A stretch of DNA of 64,000 nucleotides. Origin: an uncultured Gammaproteobacteria bacterium. Lineage in GTDB: Bacteria; Pseudomonadota; Gammaproteobacteria; HK1. Positions 16,736-25,630 of the stretch are shown here, piece by piece; positions within the stretch are counted from its first letter, which is position 1; the number at the start of each line of letters is the position of its first letter. The stretch spans positions 1,443,001 to 1,507,000 of the forward strand of contig OY282378.1 of NCBI GenBank assembly GCA_958295835.1. Direction: 5' to 3'. The notes under the pieces are model-generated. The model had not been told where the DNA came from. It saw only the letters and a list, made by a program, of their open reading frames with translations, and did no database searches. The position numbers and the translations under genes are program-made.

Positions 16736-19489
16736 TCAGTGTCCGCGCGCGTCCGGGGAGCGGCCGAGGCGGAGCGCGTTTCCGGCCACCGCGAGCGAGC
16801 TCAGGGACATGCCGATCGCGGCGGCCCAGGGCGGCACCGCGCCGGCGGCGGCGAGGGGCAGCGCGACGAGGTTGTACCCCAGGGCCCAGGCGAGATTCTG
16901 CTTCACGATGCGCCGGGCGCGACGCGCGACGTCGAGCCCCGCGAGCAGCCTGCCCGGGTCGTCGCCGATGAGCACCGCGTCGGCGCGGGCCGCGGCGGCG
17001 GCCGCCCCGCGTCCCATCGCCACCGAGACGTGGGCGCCGGCCAGCGCGGGGGCATCGTTGACCCCGTCCCCGAGCATCAGCACCCGCTCTCCGCGCGCGG
17101 CGAGCCGGGCCGCCTCGTCGAGCTTGTCCTCCGGAGAGAGCCCGGCGAGACGGTGCGCGACCCCGAGCGCGGCGGCGGCGCGTTCGACCGCGCCGGCGGA
17201 ATCGCCGGATGCGATGGTGGTTTCGATGCCGCGCGCGCGGAGCCCCTCGATCAGCTTCCCCGCATCGGCGCGCAGGGTGTCGGCGAGGACGAAGCGAGCG
17301 AGCAGGACCCCTTCCCGGGCGAGGAAGACGCGGGTTCCAACGTCGCCGGTCTCGTCGCTCCGGTCGCCGGCGTCGGCATCGGATGCCCCCGTGGCAGGCG
17401 TACAGGCGCGGGCGACGTATTCCGCACTGCCCACGGCGTAGCGAACGCCGCCGATCCGGCCCGCGACACCGCCGGTATGCGTCCTGGCGTCCTCCACCAC
17501 GGAATCGGCGCAGTGCGCCACCGGATCGGAAGTCTTCGTCCCGGGTCCGAAGTCGCCTGCTTCCGGGCCGGCGGCTCCTGTGCGGAGCCCGGAGCCGCAA
17601 TCTTTCGAGCCGGGCGTCCTCGTTGCGCTTCCGGGCACACCGGATGCTGCAACGACCTCCTCCCGCCCCCCGAGGCCGGCCGCCGCAACGATCGCCGAGG
17701 CCGCGGGATGCGTGGCGTAGCGCTCCAGGGCCGCCGCGAGCGCAAGGCACCTCGACGCTGAAACCGCCGCGAGAGGCGTGACCGATCGCAGGCGGAACCG
17801 TCCTTCGGTGAGGGTGCCGGTCTTGTCGGCGAGGCAGCAGGTGGCGAGCGCGAGCCGCTCGACCGCGTTCGCGCGGGTCACGATGAGTCCGGCGCGGGCG
17901 AGGGCGCCGAGGGCCGCGGTCATCGCGGCCGGGGTGGCGAGCGACAGGGCGCAGGGGCAGGTGATCACCAGGACCGAGACCAGCACCGGGATCGTCCTGG
18001 CCGGATCATGGAGCAGCCACCCGATCGCGACACCGGCCGCGAGCACGAGGACGCCGACGATGAACCATGCCGCGGCCCGGTCCGCGAGCAGGGCAATCGC
18101 GGGTCGCTCGCGGGCCGCCTGCCCGGCACGCCGGAGCACCCCGCCGAGCACGGTTGCGTCCCCGGTGCAGGTCACCTCCATCTCGACCACTCCGGAATCG
18201 TTGACGCTGCCGGCGAGCACCCGGCCTCCGGGCGAACGCGCCACCGGATTCGACTCCCCGGTGAGCAGCGATTCGTCGAACGAGGAGTGTCCGGCGCGGA
18301 TCACGCCGTCGGCGGGAACCACCTCGCCCGGGCGCACCCGCACCCGATCGCCTGGCCGAAGCGCCGCGGCCGGCACCCGATGGATCCCTGCGCCCCCTTC
18401 ATCGCCGTCGGTTCGGCCCTCGCGCACCCGGGTGGCGACGAGCGGCGCGGAGCGGGCGAGGGCGCGGATCGCCGCGGTGGCCCGCCGCCGGGCGAGCAGC
18501 TCCAGGTAGCGGGCGCCGCTCAGCAGGGTGACGAACATCACCACGGAGTCGAACCAGATCGCGCCTTCGCCGGTGATCGTCGTGACGGCGCTTGCGACGA
18601 AGGCGATCGAAAGGCCGAGCGCCACCGGCACGTCCATGGTCGGGCGCCGCCCGCGAAGCGCAGCGAGGGCGCCGGTGAAGAACGTCCGTCCCGGCCACGC
18701 CAGCACCGGAACCGTGAGCATCATCGCCAGCCACCTGAAGAGCTGCTTGAAGCCGGCGTCCATCCCGCCGTAGTGGTCGCTTGCGTACAGCGCGATGCTC
18801 AGCAGCATCACCTGCATCCCGAACAAGGCGGAGATGCCGAGCCCCCGGATGCGGGTGCGGCGCTCGGACTCGATGGCCGCCTCTTCTTCGTGCGCGGTAT
18901 AGGGGACGGCGCGATAGCCGGCCTTGGCCAGGGCTTCGAGCAGGGCGTGCAGGCGCGTGGCGCGGGCATCGAAGCGCACCTCGGCCCGCCGAAGCGGGAA
19001 GTCGACGGCGGCGGCGTCCACCCCCGGGACCGACGCGAGCAGGCGCTCGACCAGCCACGCGCATCCCGCGCATCGCATCCCCTCGACGGTGAGGGTGACC
19101 GCGCTCGTACCGTGCCCGGCGCCGCCGCGGCCGTCGTCATCGCCCGCGCGGCGCACCAGCGTCGCCTCCACCTCCGGGACCCGCCAGGCGTCGATCTCCG
19201 CCCGATGGCGGGGGTCGGCGGTGGCTGCGCCGCGCGCGTCCGAATGGGTGCGCAGCCCGTACCAGGCCGCGAGTCCGGCGTTCGCGATGGTCTCGACCGC
19301 GATGCGGCATGGATCGCCGCACACCCGCACCTCGCGGCCCGCCACCATCGCGACCGGCGATCGGTGGCCGAGGGGCGCGCCGCAATGGTGGCAGCCGGGC
19401 GGCGCAGGGTCTTCAACCGTCGAAAGGACTTCCGCGCTCAAGGGTTCCCGCCCCCTGAAACAGATTCGGCAACGGTGACACTTCAGCAC
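16736..19489 (-). CDS. ccoI: CcoI/FixI copper-exporting P-type ATPase
   Basis: 917 residues. In order: CHHCGAP near 33, a heavy-metal domain with GMRCAGCAW (C140, C143), six or more membrane helices with the metal site TCPCALSLATP, the phosphorylation loop DKTGTLTEG, and MLGDGVNDAPAL. It moves copper out of the cytoplasm for cbb3 assembly. It is longer than most CcoI: about 60 residues rich in G, S, T and P (from GVPGSATRTPGSK) interrupt the nucleotide-binding domain. GTG 19489 is the longest start; TTG 19441, with a GGGGGCGGGAA run upstream, is a plausible alternative. It is 5 nt from ccoS. Confidence 0.93.
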   Translation of the reverse strand: MLKCHRCRICFRGREPLSAEVLSTVEDPAPPGCHHCGAPLGHRSPVAMVAGREVRVCGDPCRIAVETIANAGLAAWYGLRTHSDARGAATADPRHRAEIDAWRVPEVEATLVRRAGDDDGRGGAGHGTSAVTLTVEGMRCAGCAWLVERLLASVPGVDAAAVDFPLRRAEVRFDARATRLHALLEALAKAGYRAVPYTAHEEEAAIESERRTRIRGLGISALFGMQVMLLSIALYASDHYGGMDAGFKQLFRWLAMMLTVPVLAWPGRTFFTGALAALRGRRPTMDVPVALGLSIAFVASAVTTITGEGAIWFDSVVMFVTLLSGARYLELLARRRATAAIRALARSAPLVATRVREGRTDGDEGGAGIHRVPAAALRPGDRVRVRPGEVVPADGVIRAGHSSFDESLLTGESNPVARSPGGRVLAGSVNDSGVVEMEVTCTGDATVLGGVLRRAGQAARERPAIALLADRAAAWFIVGVLVLAAGVAIGWLLHDPARTIPVLVSVLVITCPCALSLATPAAMTAALGALARAGLIVTRANAVERLALATCCLADKTGTLTEGRFRLRSVTPLAAVSASRCLALAAALERYATHPAASAIVAAAGLGGREEVVAASGVPGSATRTPGSKDCGSGLRTGAAGPEAGDFGPGTKTSDPVAHCADSVVEDARTHTGGVAGRIGGVRYAVGSAEYVARACTPATGASDADAGDRSDETGDVGTRVFLAREGVLLARFVLADTLRADAGKLIEGLRARGIETTIASGDSAGAVERAAAALGVAHRLAGLSPEDKLDEAARLAARGERVLMLGDGVNDAPALAGAHVSVAMGRGAAAAAARADAVLIGDDPGRLLAGLDVARRARRIVKQNLAWALGYNLVALPLAAAGAVPPWAAAIGMSLSSLAVAGNALRLGRSPDARGH

Positions 19490-19508
19490 TTTGCCGGGAA
19501 GGTGTCAC
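19475..19508. promoter_or_regulatory. Inverted repeat near the ccoI start
   Basis: GTGACAC (19475-19481) and GTGTCAC (19502-19508) are perfect inverted arms separated by 20 nt, between the divergent ccoI and argC genes. Arm size and spacing suit a dimeric regulator site. No regulator can be named, and the left arm lies in the ccoI frame if GTG 19489 is the start. Confidence 0.3.
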
Positions 19509-19738
19509 GAATGGCCCCACATTCGGGATGTCCCGTGCGAATCGACGACGAATCGATCGAGACCGTCCGGATTCCCCGCTCCCCGCCTTCACGGCCGGCT
19601 GTCGAGCCCCGCCCCCCGCTTCCACGGGCACGGGCGTGGCGGGAACGGCGGGGCGTGCGACCGACGCTCCTGCGCGACCGGCGCCGGATTTGCGGTACGC
19701 TCGCCGGAGCCGCAATGGACGGTGCGGGACTGGAACCA

Positions 19739-20692
19739 ATGGCGAACGTATTCATCGACGGGCAGGCCGGCACGACCGGGCTGCAGATCCGCGAGCGGCT
19801 TGCGGCGCGCGGGGATGTGACGCTCATCGAGATTCCGGAGTCGTCGCGCAAGGACCCGGAGGTGCGCCGCCGGTATCTCAACGAGGCCGACGTCGTGATC
19901 CTCTGCCTTCCCGACGATGCGGCGCGCGAGGCGATGCGTCTCGTGTCGAGCAACCACGTGCGGGTGCTCGACGCGAGCACCGCGCACCGGGTCGCGGACG
20001 GCTGGGTCTACGGACTGCCCGAGCTCGACGGGCATCAACGCGGGAAAATCCGCGAGGCGGCGCGGGTCAGCAATCCGGGCTGCTATCCCACCGGATTCGT
20101 TCTCCTCACCCGCCCCCTCGTCGACGCGGGCATCGTGTCCCGCGACGCGCACCTGTCGTGCCATGCGGTCTCGGGATATTCCGGCGGAGGGCGCCGGCTC
20201 ATCGAGCGCTACGAGGCGCGTGCCGCCGAGCACCCGGAATCGGTCTGGCACGTCCGGCCATATGCGCTCGACCTGGACCACAAGCACCTGCCCGAGATGT
20301 CGCGTTACTCCGGGATCGAGCGGACGCCGGTGTTCTCGCCGATGGTCGGGCACTTCGCGCAGGGGATGCTCACCATGGTGCCGCTTCACACGGACACGCT
20401 GGAGGAGGGTGCGACCGCCGAGACGGTGCACGCATGTCTCGATGCGCGGTATCGCGACGAGCCCTGCGTCTCGGTGTTTCCGTTGGGGGCAGAAGATGCC
20501 CTGGATGCCGGCTTTCTCGACCCGCTCGCAGCCAACGGAACGAACCGGATCGACCTCTTCGTCTACGGGCACGACGTCCGGGTCATGCTTGTCGCGCGGC
20601 TCGACAACCTCGGCAAGGGAGCGTCGGGGGCCGCGGTGCAGAACCTGAACATCATGACCGGAGCCGCGGAGCTGTCCGGACTGGCGCTCTGA
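19739..20692 (+). CDS. argC: N-acetyl-gamma-glutamyl-phosphate reductase, short type
   Basis: 317 residues. It reduces N-acetylglutamyl phosphate to the semialdehyde in arginine synthesis. FIDGQAGTTGLQIRERL is the NADP site of the short (type 2) ArgC class, C115 in SNPGCYPTG is the catalytic cysteine, and HAVSGYSGGG and HLPEMSRYSG are conserved. Start taken at ATG 19739; ATG 19715 would add eight residues not typical of the family. It stands alone, divergent from ccoI and convergent with the MBL gene, which is common for this ArgC form. Confidence 0.94.
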   Translation: MANVFIDGQAGTTGLQIRERLAARGDVTLIEIPESSRKDPEVRRRYLNEADVVILCLPDDAAREAMRLVSSNHVRVLDASTAHRVADGWVYGLPELDGHQRGKIREAARVSNPGCYPTGFVLLTRPLVDAGIVSRDAHLSCHAVSGYSGGGRRLIERYEARAAEHPESVWHVRPYALDLDHKHLPEMSRYSGIERTPVFSPMVGHFAQGMLTMVPLHTDTLEEGATAETVHACLDARYRDEPCVSVFPLGAEDALDAGFLDPLAANGTNRIDLFVYGHDVRVMLVARLDNLGKGASGAAVQNLNIMTGAAELSGLAL

Positions 20693-20739
20693 CACGCGCC
20701 TCGAACCTCGGGGCGCGGCACCTGAATCCGCGGGGTCCG

Positions 20740-21348
20740 TCAGTCGGCGTCGAAGGAGTCGACCAGTTCCCGCAACGCCTCCGCACCGCGGCGGAACACC
20801 GGCCAGCCGTCGCCGACCAGCACCGCATCGATGCCCGGCAGCGCCGCAAGGCGCCGCGCCGACGCGCGCGCCGCCCCGGGGTCGGCGAGCTTTCCGTCGG
20901 GTAGCAGGCAGAGCCGACCGCCCTCGTGGGCGCGGATCAGATCGCCGGTGACGAGGGTCGTCCCGTCGAGGGTCAGCGCGAGCTCGCCGGGTGTCTTCGA
21001 GCCCGACACCGCGTGGGCGATCAAGCCCGGCACGACCGCGTCGTCCTGGTCGAGCCAGGCGTCGCACCGGATCGGGAACCGGTCCTGCTCGCCGCGCGGC
21101 CCCAGGACCTTCGCGCCGAACCTCTCCGCAAGCGCCGCGGCGTCGCGCACGTGATCGGAGTTGGTGACCACGATCGTCGCGGCGCCGCCGAGCTCTCTCA
21201 GGTGCGCCTCGTCGTGCGCCGACATCGGCACCGGGTCCACGAGCACGTTGCCGCCGCGACGCGCCCAAGCGACGCCGTGGAAATCGATATTGCGGGATTC
21301 GTCGAAGATGCTCCAGCCGAAGAGATCGCCTCGATGCAGTCGTTTCAT
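20740..21348 (-). CDS. MBL-fold hydrolase-like protein
   Basis: 202 residues from ATG 21348 (MKRLHRGDLFGWSIF); the frame is open upstream to 21459 but that part is arginine-rich and atypical. The fold pattern VLVDPVPMSAHDEAHLREL, VTNSDHVRDA, GLIAHAVSGSKTPGEL and LVTGDLIRAHEGG matches metallo-beta-lactamase-like proteins. The usual HxHxDH zinc motif is reduced to NSDHVRDA, so catalysis is uncertain. It converges on argC and is followed on its own strand by nothing coupled. Confidence 0.75.
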   Translation of the reverse strand: MKRLHRGDLFGWSIFDESRNIDFHGVAWARRGGNVLVDPVPMSAHDEAHLRELGGAATIVVTNSDHVRDAAALAERFGAKVLGPRGEQDRFPIRCDAWLDQDDAVVPGLIAHAVSGSKTPGELALTLDGTTLVTGDLIRAHEGGRLCLLPDGKLADPGAARASARRLAALPGIDAVLVGDGWPVFRRGAEALRELVDSFDAD

Positions 21349-21508
21349 TTCGGAACGTGCCTCCGTTCGATCGGGGTCGCGCAGTGTAGCGCCACGGCGG
21401 GTACCAGTGAGGGGTCGGCCGGGACGGCGGGAGCGGCGATGTGCCGGCGACCGCCACACGATCGGCTTCGAGCAAGTCCCGGTCTCGAAGCCACTCGTGC
21501 CGGGCCGA

Positions 21509-22318
21509 TCACGTCCCCTTGAACGCCGGCTTGCGCCTGGCGTAGAACGACTCGACCCCTTCGCGGAAGTCGTCCGAGGAGCGCAGCCGGCCGTAGGCCT
21601 GGCCCTCCAGCTCGATGGCGACGTGGAGCGGCGCGTCCTGCGAGGCGTTCAGCACACCCTTCAGAGTGCGCTGGGCCAGCGGCGAGAAGCCGCGCAGTTC
21701 ATCGACGAATTCGCCGGTCCTCGATTCGAGCTCCGCATCGGGCACGCACTCGACGGCGATGCCCCACTCGTGCGCCTGCCGGGCCGGGATCCGGCGCGAG
21801 CGCATCGCGATGTCCCTGGTGCGGGCGATGCCGATCATCCTCACGAGCCGCGCCGAGCCTCCCGAGCCGGGGATCATGCCGATGCGCTGCTCCGGGAGCG
21901 CGAGCTCGGCGGTCTCCGAGACGATACGGAAGTCGCAGGCCAGCGACAGCTCGAACCCCACGCCGAAGCAGTAGCCGCGGATCGCGGCCACCACCGGCTT
22001 GTGGCAGCGCTCCGGCGCGGCGACGTTGCGGGCGAGCTCGCTCACCTGCTCCGGAGTGCTGTCCAGGAATCCGCGGATGTCACCACCGCTCGAAAAATGC
22101 TTCCCCTCTCCGCGCAGCACGATGACCCGCACTCCCGCATCGCGGTCCAGCGCCTCGAACACCGCGCGAAGCTGGTCGCGTTCGCGCATGGTCACGACGT
22201 TCAGGGGCGGGCGGTCGAGCACGACGTCGGCACGCTCGCGGGCATGATCGATCTCGACGCGAAAGCCGTCTAGATCGCGCGGGAGGTCCGATGTCGCAGA
22301 GTGCGGTGGTTGGTTCAA
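21509..22318 (-). CDS. Enoyl-CoA hydratase/isomerase family protein
   Basis: 269 residues, crotonase fold. RGEGKHFSSGGDIRGF forms the oxyanion-hole region, and RGYCFGVGFELSLACDFRI with EQRIGMIPGSGGSARL gives the second conserved block. Substrate not predictable from sequence. It is the last gene of a minus-strand run that begins with two molybdenum-hydroxylase subunits and a CoA ligase, so it may act on an aromatic or cyclic acyl-CoA in the same breakdown pathway. That link is inference from neighbourhood. Confidence 0.85.
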   Translation of the reverse strand: MNQPPHSATSDLPRDLDGFRVEIDHARERADVVLDRPPLNVVTMRERDQLRAVFEALDRDAGVRVIVLRGEGKHFSSGGDIRGFLDSTPEQVSELARNVAAPERCHKPVVAAIRGYCFGVGFELSLACDFRIVSETAELALPEQRIGMIPGSGGSARLVRMIGIARTRDIAMRSRRIPARQAHEWGIAVECVPDAELESRTGEFVDELRGFSPLAQRTLKGVLNASQDAPLHVAIELEGQAYGRLRSSDDFREGVESFYARRKPAFKGT

Positions 22319-22430
22319 GGAGAGTCCTTTCCGTGTCGTCGAGTCGAGTGGACTGTTCCGAGAGTGACACGATATGCGTCATTCGGGTAGGCGCACTCCC
22401 GCGATGGAGTCCCGCACCGCCCGGCCGGCG

Positions 22431-23951
22431 CTACTCCGCCTCGTACTCCCCGGCGATCAGCAGGCGCCGCAGGATCTTCCCCACCGGCGACTTCGGGATC
22501 GAGCGCACGAACACGTACGCCCGGGGGCGCTTGAAGCCGGCGAGCCCGGATGTCTTGCAGAAGGCGTCGAGCTCGTCGTCGTCCACCTCCGCGCGCCGGG
22601 TGACGAACGCCGTGATCCGCTGCCCGAGCCGCTCGTCGGGGAGCCCCGCCACCGCGACCTCGGCGACGCCGGGATGGAGTGACAGCACGCTCTCGATCTC
22701 GACCGGCATGACGTTCTCGCCGCCGGAGATCATCATGTCGTCGACCCGCCCGGTGACGAAGAGGTCACCGTCGTCGTCGACGCAGCCGACGTCGCCGGTG
22801 AAGTACCAGCCCGCGTGGAGCGCCTTCGCGTCGGCGTCGGGGCGGCGCCAGTACCCGGAGAACGATTCGTCGGATTCGAGCGAGGCGATGATCTCGCCTT
22901 CCTCGTTGGGCGGCAGGGCCTCGTCCGGATCCTCGCTACCGATGCGCACCACCCGGATGCGCTGGTTGATGCCCGCCTTCCCGGCCGAGCCCGGCTTGGC
23001 GGGGGCGTCCGGACAGACCGTGAAGGTGTAGATCTCGGACGAGCCGTAGTGGTTGACGAAGAGCTCGGGGCGGAACGCCTCGGCGAGCCGGCGCAGCAGG
23101 CCGTCGGTCATCGGAGCGCCCGCGAACCCGAGCTTGCGCACGCTCGACACGTCCGCCGACTCGAAGGCGGGATCGGCGAGGAGATCGTGGTACAGGGTCG
23201 GCACGAGGAAGAGGTGGGTGATCCGGTGGCGCGCGATCAGGTCGAGGGCGCCCGAGGGATCGAACCGTGGCTGGCAGACGTACGCGCCCGAGATGAGCGC
23301 CGTCGAGAGCAGGGAGCGCACGCCCATGGTGTGGTAGAGCGGCATCACCCCGAGGGTGCGTTCGCCGTAGCCGTAGCGGTTCTGCGCGACGTGGGCGAGG
23401 GCGGCGGCGCGCTCGGCGGCGTGTGTTCTCGGTACCCCCTTCGGGCGTCCCGTGGTGCCGGAGGTGTAGAGCATCACGGAGACGTCGTCCGGTCCCGCCC
23501 GCGGAGCCGCGTCCGCCGGTGCGTAGCCGGAAAGGTCGTCGAATGCCAGGGTGCCGCCGGCGGCGCCGTCCGCCGCGATCCGGGGAATGTCGCCGGCGCG
23601 GGCCGCGTTCGCGACCGCATCCGCGGAAACCGGCTCGAAGCACACCGCCCGTGCGCCGGCATCGCCGAGCACGTAGTCGAGCTCCTCGGGCGTCGCGCGC
23701 CAGTTCACCGGCGTGACCACCACCCCGGCGAGCTGGCAGGCCCAGTGCAGGGTCGCGGCCTCGATGCGGTTCCGGAGGCTGGTGACGAGGCGGTCGCCGC
23801 GGCGCATCCCGATCGCGTCGAGTCCTGCCACCGTGCGCAACGTGCGATCCAGCCACGCCGCGCAGGTCAGTGTCAGGTCGCCGTCGATGATCGCGGTGGC
23901 GGAGGGTTCACGTTCGGTGACGTAGAGGCATGTCCGTCCGAGGTCGAGCAT
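22431..23951 (-). CDS. AMP-binding acyl-/aryl-CoA ligase
   Basis: 506 residues of the ANL superfamily. Motifs: LYTSGTTGRPKGVPRTH (P-loop), NHYGSSEIYTF (A5), GWYFTGDVGCVDDDGD (A7), and PKSPVGKILRR with the catalytic Lys (A10). It activates a carboxylic acid as an adenylate, then forms the CoA thioester. It resembles ligases of 4-hydroxybenzoate or similar acids, but that is only family resemblance. It lies between the 2Fe-2S subunit gene and the enoyl-CoA hydratase on the same strand. Confidence 0.87.
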   Translation of the reverse strand: MLDLGRTCLYVTEREPSATAIIDGDLTLTCAAWLDRTLRTVAGLDAIGMRRGDRLVTSLRNRIEAATLHWACQLAGVVVTPVNWRATPEELDYVLGDAGARAVCFEPVSADAVANAARAGDIPRIAADGAAGGTLAFDDLSGYAPADAAPRAGPDDVSVMLYTSGTTGRPKGVPRTHAAERAAALAHVAQNRYGYGERTLGVMPLYHTMGVRSLLSTALISGAYVCQPRFDPSGALDLIARHRITHLFLVPTLYHDLLADPAFESADVSSVRKLGFAGAPMTDGLLRRLAEAFRPELFVNHYGSSEIYTFTVCPDAPAKPGSAGKAGINQRIRVVRIGSEDPDEALPPNEEGEIIASLESDESFSGYWRRPDADAKALHAGWYFTGDVGCVDDDGDLFVTGRVDDMMISGGENVMPVEIESVLSLHPGVAEVAVAGLPDERLGQRITAFVTRRAEVDDDELDAFCKTSGLAGFKRPRAYVFVRSIPKSPVGKILRRLLIAGEYEAE

Positions 23952-24090
23952 GGTGATACCTCAAACGTGGCGCTTCGAAGCGGCTGGCGAAGGATTGCGA
24001 CGTGGCGCACCGGACCGGCAGCGGAAGCGGACGGCCCGGGTTGGACGACGTAGAGGAGAATACGGCCGGGGGTCGAGCACCGTGGCCGCC

Positions 24091-24594
24091 TCAGTCGTCC
24101 GGAGGAGCGGCGGAGCGTCCGGCCACGTCGAGGGCCGCATCGACGATGGTGGCATAGCCGGTGCAGCGGCACAGATGTCCACCGAGCACCTCGCGGATCC
24201 GCGCCTCGTCCGGCGCGGGCTCGCGCTCGAGCAGGTGGTTGAGCGAGATCAGGATTCCCGGCGTGCAGTAGCCGCACTGGAGCGCGTGGTGGCGCCGGAA
24301 TGCCGCCTGAAGCTCCGACAGCGTCCCGCCCCGGCTCAGCCCTTCGACGGTCTCGATGGTCGAGCCGTCGGCCTGGACCGCGAGGACCAGACACGCGCGC
24401 GAGAGCTCGCCGTCGATCCGTACCGTGCATGCGCCGCATATCCCGTGTTCGCAGCCGACGTGGACGCCGGTGGCGCCCAGCTCGTGGCGGAGAAAATCCG
24501 ACAGCAGCAGTCGCGGCTCGGCATCGCCTTCGGCTCGCCGGCCATTCAGGGTCACCGTGACCCGGTGCCGGGTATGCGCGCTCAGCTTCGGCAT
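24091..24594 (-). CDS. Molybdenum hydroxylase small subunit, [2Fe-2S] protein
   Basis: 167 residues. The plant-type cluster is bound by C48, C53, C56 and C68 (GCEHGICGACTVRIDG), and the second by C107, C110, C142 and C144 (CGYCTPG and LCRCTGYATI). This is the CoxS/XdhA-S subunit of xanthine-oxidase-family enzymes, carrying electrons from the molybdenum site to FAD. ATG 24594 starts inside a 47-bp sequence that is repeated 117 bp upstream. The FAD subunit gene is directly upstream; no gene for the large molybdenum subunit is adjacent. Confidence 0.92.
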   Translation of the reverse strand: MPKLSAHTRHRVTVTLNGRRAEGDAEPRLLLSDFLRHELGATGVHVGCEHGICGACTVRIDGELSRACLVLAVQADGSTIETVEGLSRGGTLSELQAAFRRHHALQCGYCTPGILISLNHLLEREPAPDEARIREVLGGHLCRCTGYATIVDAALDVAGRSAAPPDD

Positions 24595-24730
24595 CGGATT
24601 GTCGTCTCCACCGATCGGCGTCGCAAGGCGCCCACGAGATCGTGCCCGGCGCCGTGGTCTTTCAACGGCGCGGCGCCCCGGCGCCGGGTGTGTGTGCTCG
24701 GCTTCGGCATCGGATCGCGGCTTCCACCGT
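24567..24730. repeat. Direct repeat (2 x 47 bp, 117-bp offset) at the 2Fe-2S gene start
   Basis: 24567-24613 and 24684-24730 are imperfect direct repeats, both with GGCTTCGGCATCGGAT or CAGCTTCGGCATCGGAT at their centre. The first covers the start of the 2Fe-2S subunit gene. The second lies in the last codons of the FAD subunit gene. An offset of 117 bp suggests a tandem duplication of the junction, after which the FAD subunit came to read through one copy. Confidence 0.8.
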
Positions 24731-25525
24731 TTGTCGTCCCAGGATGCGCACGAGGTCGCGACGGTACCGTGCGCTGGCGTGGCGATCGTCGTCGAAGGGC
24801 AGCGACCAGGCCAGGGCATTCATCGCCTCTGCGAGCGCATCGCCCGCAAGCGGTGGAAGCTCCACGGCATGTGGCCGATCGGAGCAGCCGCCGATCGCCA
24901 CTCGCACGCGGGCCGCGTTCGCCAGCGCCGCCACCGCCACGATCGCGAAATCGCCGTGGCGGATGCCGAGCTCGGTGAATGCGCATCCGTCCCCGGGCGC
25001 CTGGAGCGGGAAGCGGACCGCCGCGATCATTTCGTCCGGCGCGCATGCGGTGGTGAGCACCCCTCCCTGAAAGTCCGCGGCCGCCATGACCCGGGTTCCT
25101 CGCGCAGAGCGCAACACGACCTCGCCTTCCAGCGCGGCGAGGCACAGCGGCAGCTCCGAGCTCGGGTCCGCGTGCGCGATGGAGCCGCATACCGTGCCGC
25201 GGGCGCGGGTCTGGACGTGCCCGACGAACGGCAGCGCCCGGGCGACGAGCGGGAGGTGCGAAGCCAGGCCTTCGAGCCGTTGCGTCGCCGCCTGGGTCAC
25301 CGCGGCGCCGATCTCGACAGCGTCCTCGGTGCGGGTGATCGTCGCGAGTTCGGGCACCCGCGAGATGTCGACGACTACCTCGGGTGCGAGCAGTCGCATG
25401 TTGAGCATCGCCACGAGGCTCTGGCCGCCGGCGAGCACGCGGGCGTCCTCGCCGTGCTCCGTGAGCACGTCGATCGCCTCCTCGACCGAGGCGGTCCGGA
25501 CGTAGTCGAAGCGGGGCGGCTTCAT
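24662..25525 (-). CDS. Molybdenum hydroxylase medium subunit, FAD-binding
   Basis: 287 residues of the CoxM/XdhB family. VLAGGQSLVAMLNMRL is the FAD pyrophosphate loop, and TRARGTVCGSIAHADPSSELP the second FAD motif. The last 20 or so residues (RCRSRAHTPGAGAPRR) come from the junction duplication and are not family-like. It works with the 2Fe-2S subunit; the catalytic large subunit is missing here. Possible substrates include aromatic acyl-CoAs or N-heterocycles, which cannot be decided from these subunits. Confidence 0.9.
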   Translation of the reverse strand: MKPPRFDYVRTASVEEAIDVLTEHGEDARVLAGGQSLVAMLNMRLLAPEVVVDISRVPELATITRTEDAVEIGAAVTQAATQRLEGLASHLPLVARALPFVGHVQTRARGTVCGSIAHADPSSELPLCLAALEGEVVLRSARGTRVMAAADFQGGVLTTACAPDEMIAAVRFPLQAPGDGCAFTELGIRHGDFAIVAVAALANAARVRVAIGGCSDRPHAVELPPLAGDALAEAMNALAWSLPFDDDRHASARYRRDLVRILGRQTVEAAIRCRSRAHTPGAGAPRR

Positions 25526-25630
25526 CCGCGGGCGGTGCGCCCCGAGGGGCGGCGCCAGGGACGGCGCGCCAAGGCGCGGCCGATGCCGCCGGATCCGCGT
25601 CCGCCGTCGAGGGCTGGCGGGAAACGCGGG

